From Campylobacterota bacterium (GTDB taxonomy: Bacteria > Campylobacterota > Campylobacteria > Campylobacterales > JALSKU01): DNA of 5,894 nt. Below are positions 5,742 to 5,894 of this stretch, piece after piece (the stretch's first letter is position 1; each line of letters begins with the position of its first letter). Position numbers and translations under genes: made by a program. The notes under the pieces were generated by a model. That model searched no databases, was not told the DNA's origin, and worked only from the letters and a program-made list of their open reading frames with translations. The stretch is from contig JAADDL010000047.1 in the NCBI GenBank assembly GCA_013153915.1, positions 1 to 5,894 of the forward strand. Reading direction: 5' to 3'.

Positions 5742-5770
5742 TTGACTTGCGACAACTATTAAAGTATAAT
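5742..5770 (+). promoter_or_regulatory. Sigma70-type promoter of rpsJ and the S10 ribosomal operon
   Basis: TTGACT (5742-5747, 5 of 6 to consensus) and TATAAT (5765-5770, 6 of 6) are separated by exactly 17 bp. The predicted start is near 5777, giving a leader of about 56 nt. Campylobacterota promoters usually rely on the -10 with little -35 conservation, so this near-canonical pair suggests strong, growth-linked expression, as expected for an operon of ribosomal proteins. Confidence 0.8.
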
Positions 5771-5787
5771 CTCACTTCCAAATTATA

Positions 5788-5806
5788 GTCACGCTATTGT
5801 CGTGAC
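5788..5806 (+). promoter_or_regulatory. Hairpin in the rpsJ leader
   Basis: GTCACG (5788-5793) pairs perfectly with CGTGAC (5801-5806) across a 7-nt loop, between the predicted transcription start and the rpsJ SD. It has no T-tract after it, so it is not a terminator. It could stabilise the mRNA or be a protein-binding target. Autogenous control by L4 is known for the gammaproteobacterial S10 leader, but nothing here shows the same mechanism. Confidence 0.4.
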
Positions 5807-5832
5807 GAGTTCTTTATATAAGGTTAGCCGAT

Positions 5833-5894
5833 ATGGAAAAAATACGACTTAAGCTAAAAGCTTATGATCACAGAGTGTTAGACAGATCAGTCGC
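5833..5894 (+). CDS. rpsJ: 30S ribosomal protein S10 (3' end cut by window edge)
   Basis: Only the first 20 codons and two bases are present, reading MEKIRLKLKAYDHRVLDRSV, a highly recognisable S10 N-terminus. S10 is normally about 100-105 aa, part of the 30S head and, with NusB, of antitermination complexes. AAGG at 5820-5823 lies 9 nt before the ATG. It is normally the first gene of the S10 operon (rplC, rplD, rplW and so on would follow to the right), and the near-consensus promoter upstream fits a first-gene position. Confidence 0.93.
   Translation, partial: MEKIRLKLKAYDHRVLDRSV

Larger units (their letters stand above)
5634..5832. other. Divergent intergenic region between the ATPase-like gene and rpsJ
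   Basis: Non-coding stretch of 199 bp serving both divergent genes. Visible contents are the SD of the minus-strand gene (complement of 5640-5646), an AT-rich dyad (5685-5703), a sigma70-type promoter toward rpsJ (5742-5770), a leader hairpin (5788-5806) and the rpsJ SD (AAGG, 5820-5823). I could not identify a convincing -35/-10 pair for the minus-strand gene. TATA-like hexamers such as the complement of 5782-5787 (TATAAT) lack a partner -35. Confidence 0.8.

Noticed and set aside
5782..5787. TATAAT on the minus strand, considered as the promoter of the ATPase-like gene.
   Set aside because: No acceptable -35 or extended -10 accompanies it, and it would give a leader of about 140 nt running through the rpsJ promoter.

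Overview
The window looks like a chromosomal segment from a Campylobacterota (epsilonproteobacterial) genome, probably a Sulfurimonas/Sulfuricurvum-like free-living relative. Base composition is AT-rich. The order ccoN-ccoO-ccoQ-ccoP is followed by a DUF4006-type small membrane protein and a FixH-like protein. The 5' end of rpsJ, encoding ribosomal protein S10, lies at the right edge. Taxonomy is inferred from gene order and protein character only.

Positions 1-3121 (+) hold the structural genes of a cbb3-type (C-family) cytochrome c oxidase. ccoN is cut at its 5' end by the window edge, and ccoO, ccoQ and ccoP are complete. The genes are packed with 0-10 nt between them. All haem b, haem b3, CuB and cross-linked Tyr positions visible in CcoN are intact, as are the single c-haem site of CcoO and both c-haem sites of CcoP, so the enzyme should be a functional high-affinity terminal oxidase.

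Positions 3131-4553 (+) are a co-directional tail. It contains a 71-aa DUF4006-like single-span protein, a 33-aa single-span mini-protein with a near-perfect Shine-Dalgarno (easily missed by gene callers), a ~200-aa periplasmic TPM-domain-like protein with a C-terminal membrane anchor, and a FixH/CcoH-like assembly protein. A textbook intrinsic terminator (8-bp perfect GC-rich stem, 3-nt loop, T-tract) sits inside the signal-peptide codons of the TPM-like gene. Oxidase structural genes and putative accessory genes may therefore be separated by a translation-sensitive terminator. This is the most interesting regulatory signal in the window.

Positions 4554-5633 (-) encode an AAA_14/DUF4143-type ATPase-like protein, convergent with the fixH-like gene with no bases between the two stop codons. 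Its P-loop has lost the Walker A lysine (GIST where GKST is expected) and its Walker B is atypical, so it may be a pseudo-ATPase. Positions 5634-5832 form a divergent intergenic region with a near-consensus sigma70 promoter driving rpsJ, a leader hairpin, an AT-rich dyad and a 9-bp inverted repeat. The first 20 codons of rpsJ end the window.

No tRNA, rRNA, CRISPR array, insertion sequence or phage gene is visible.
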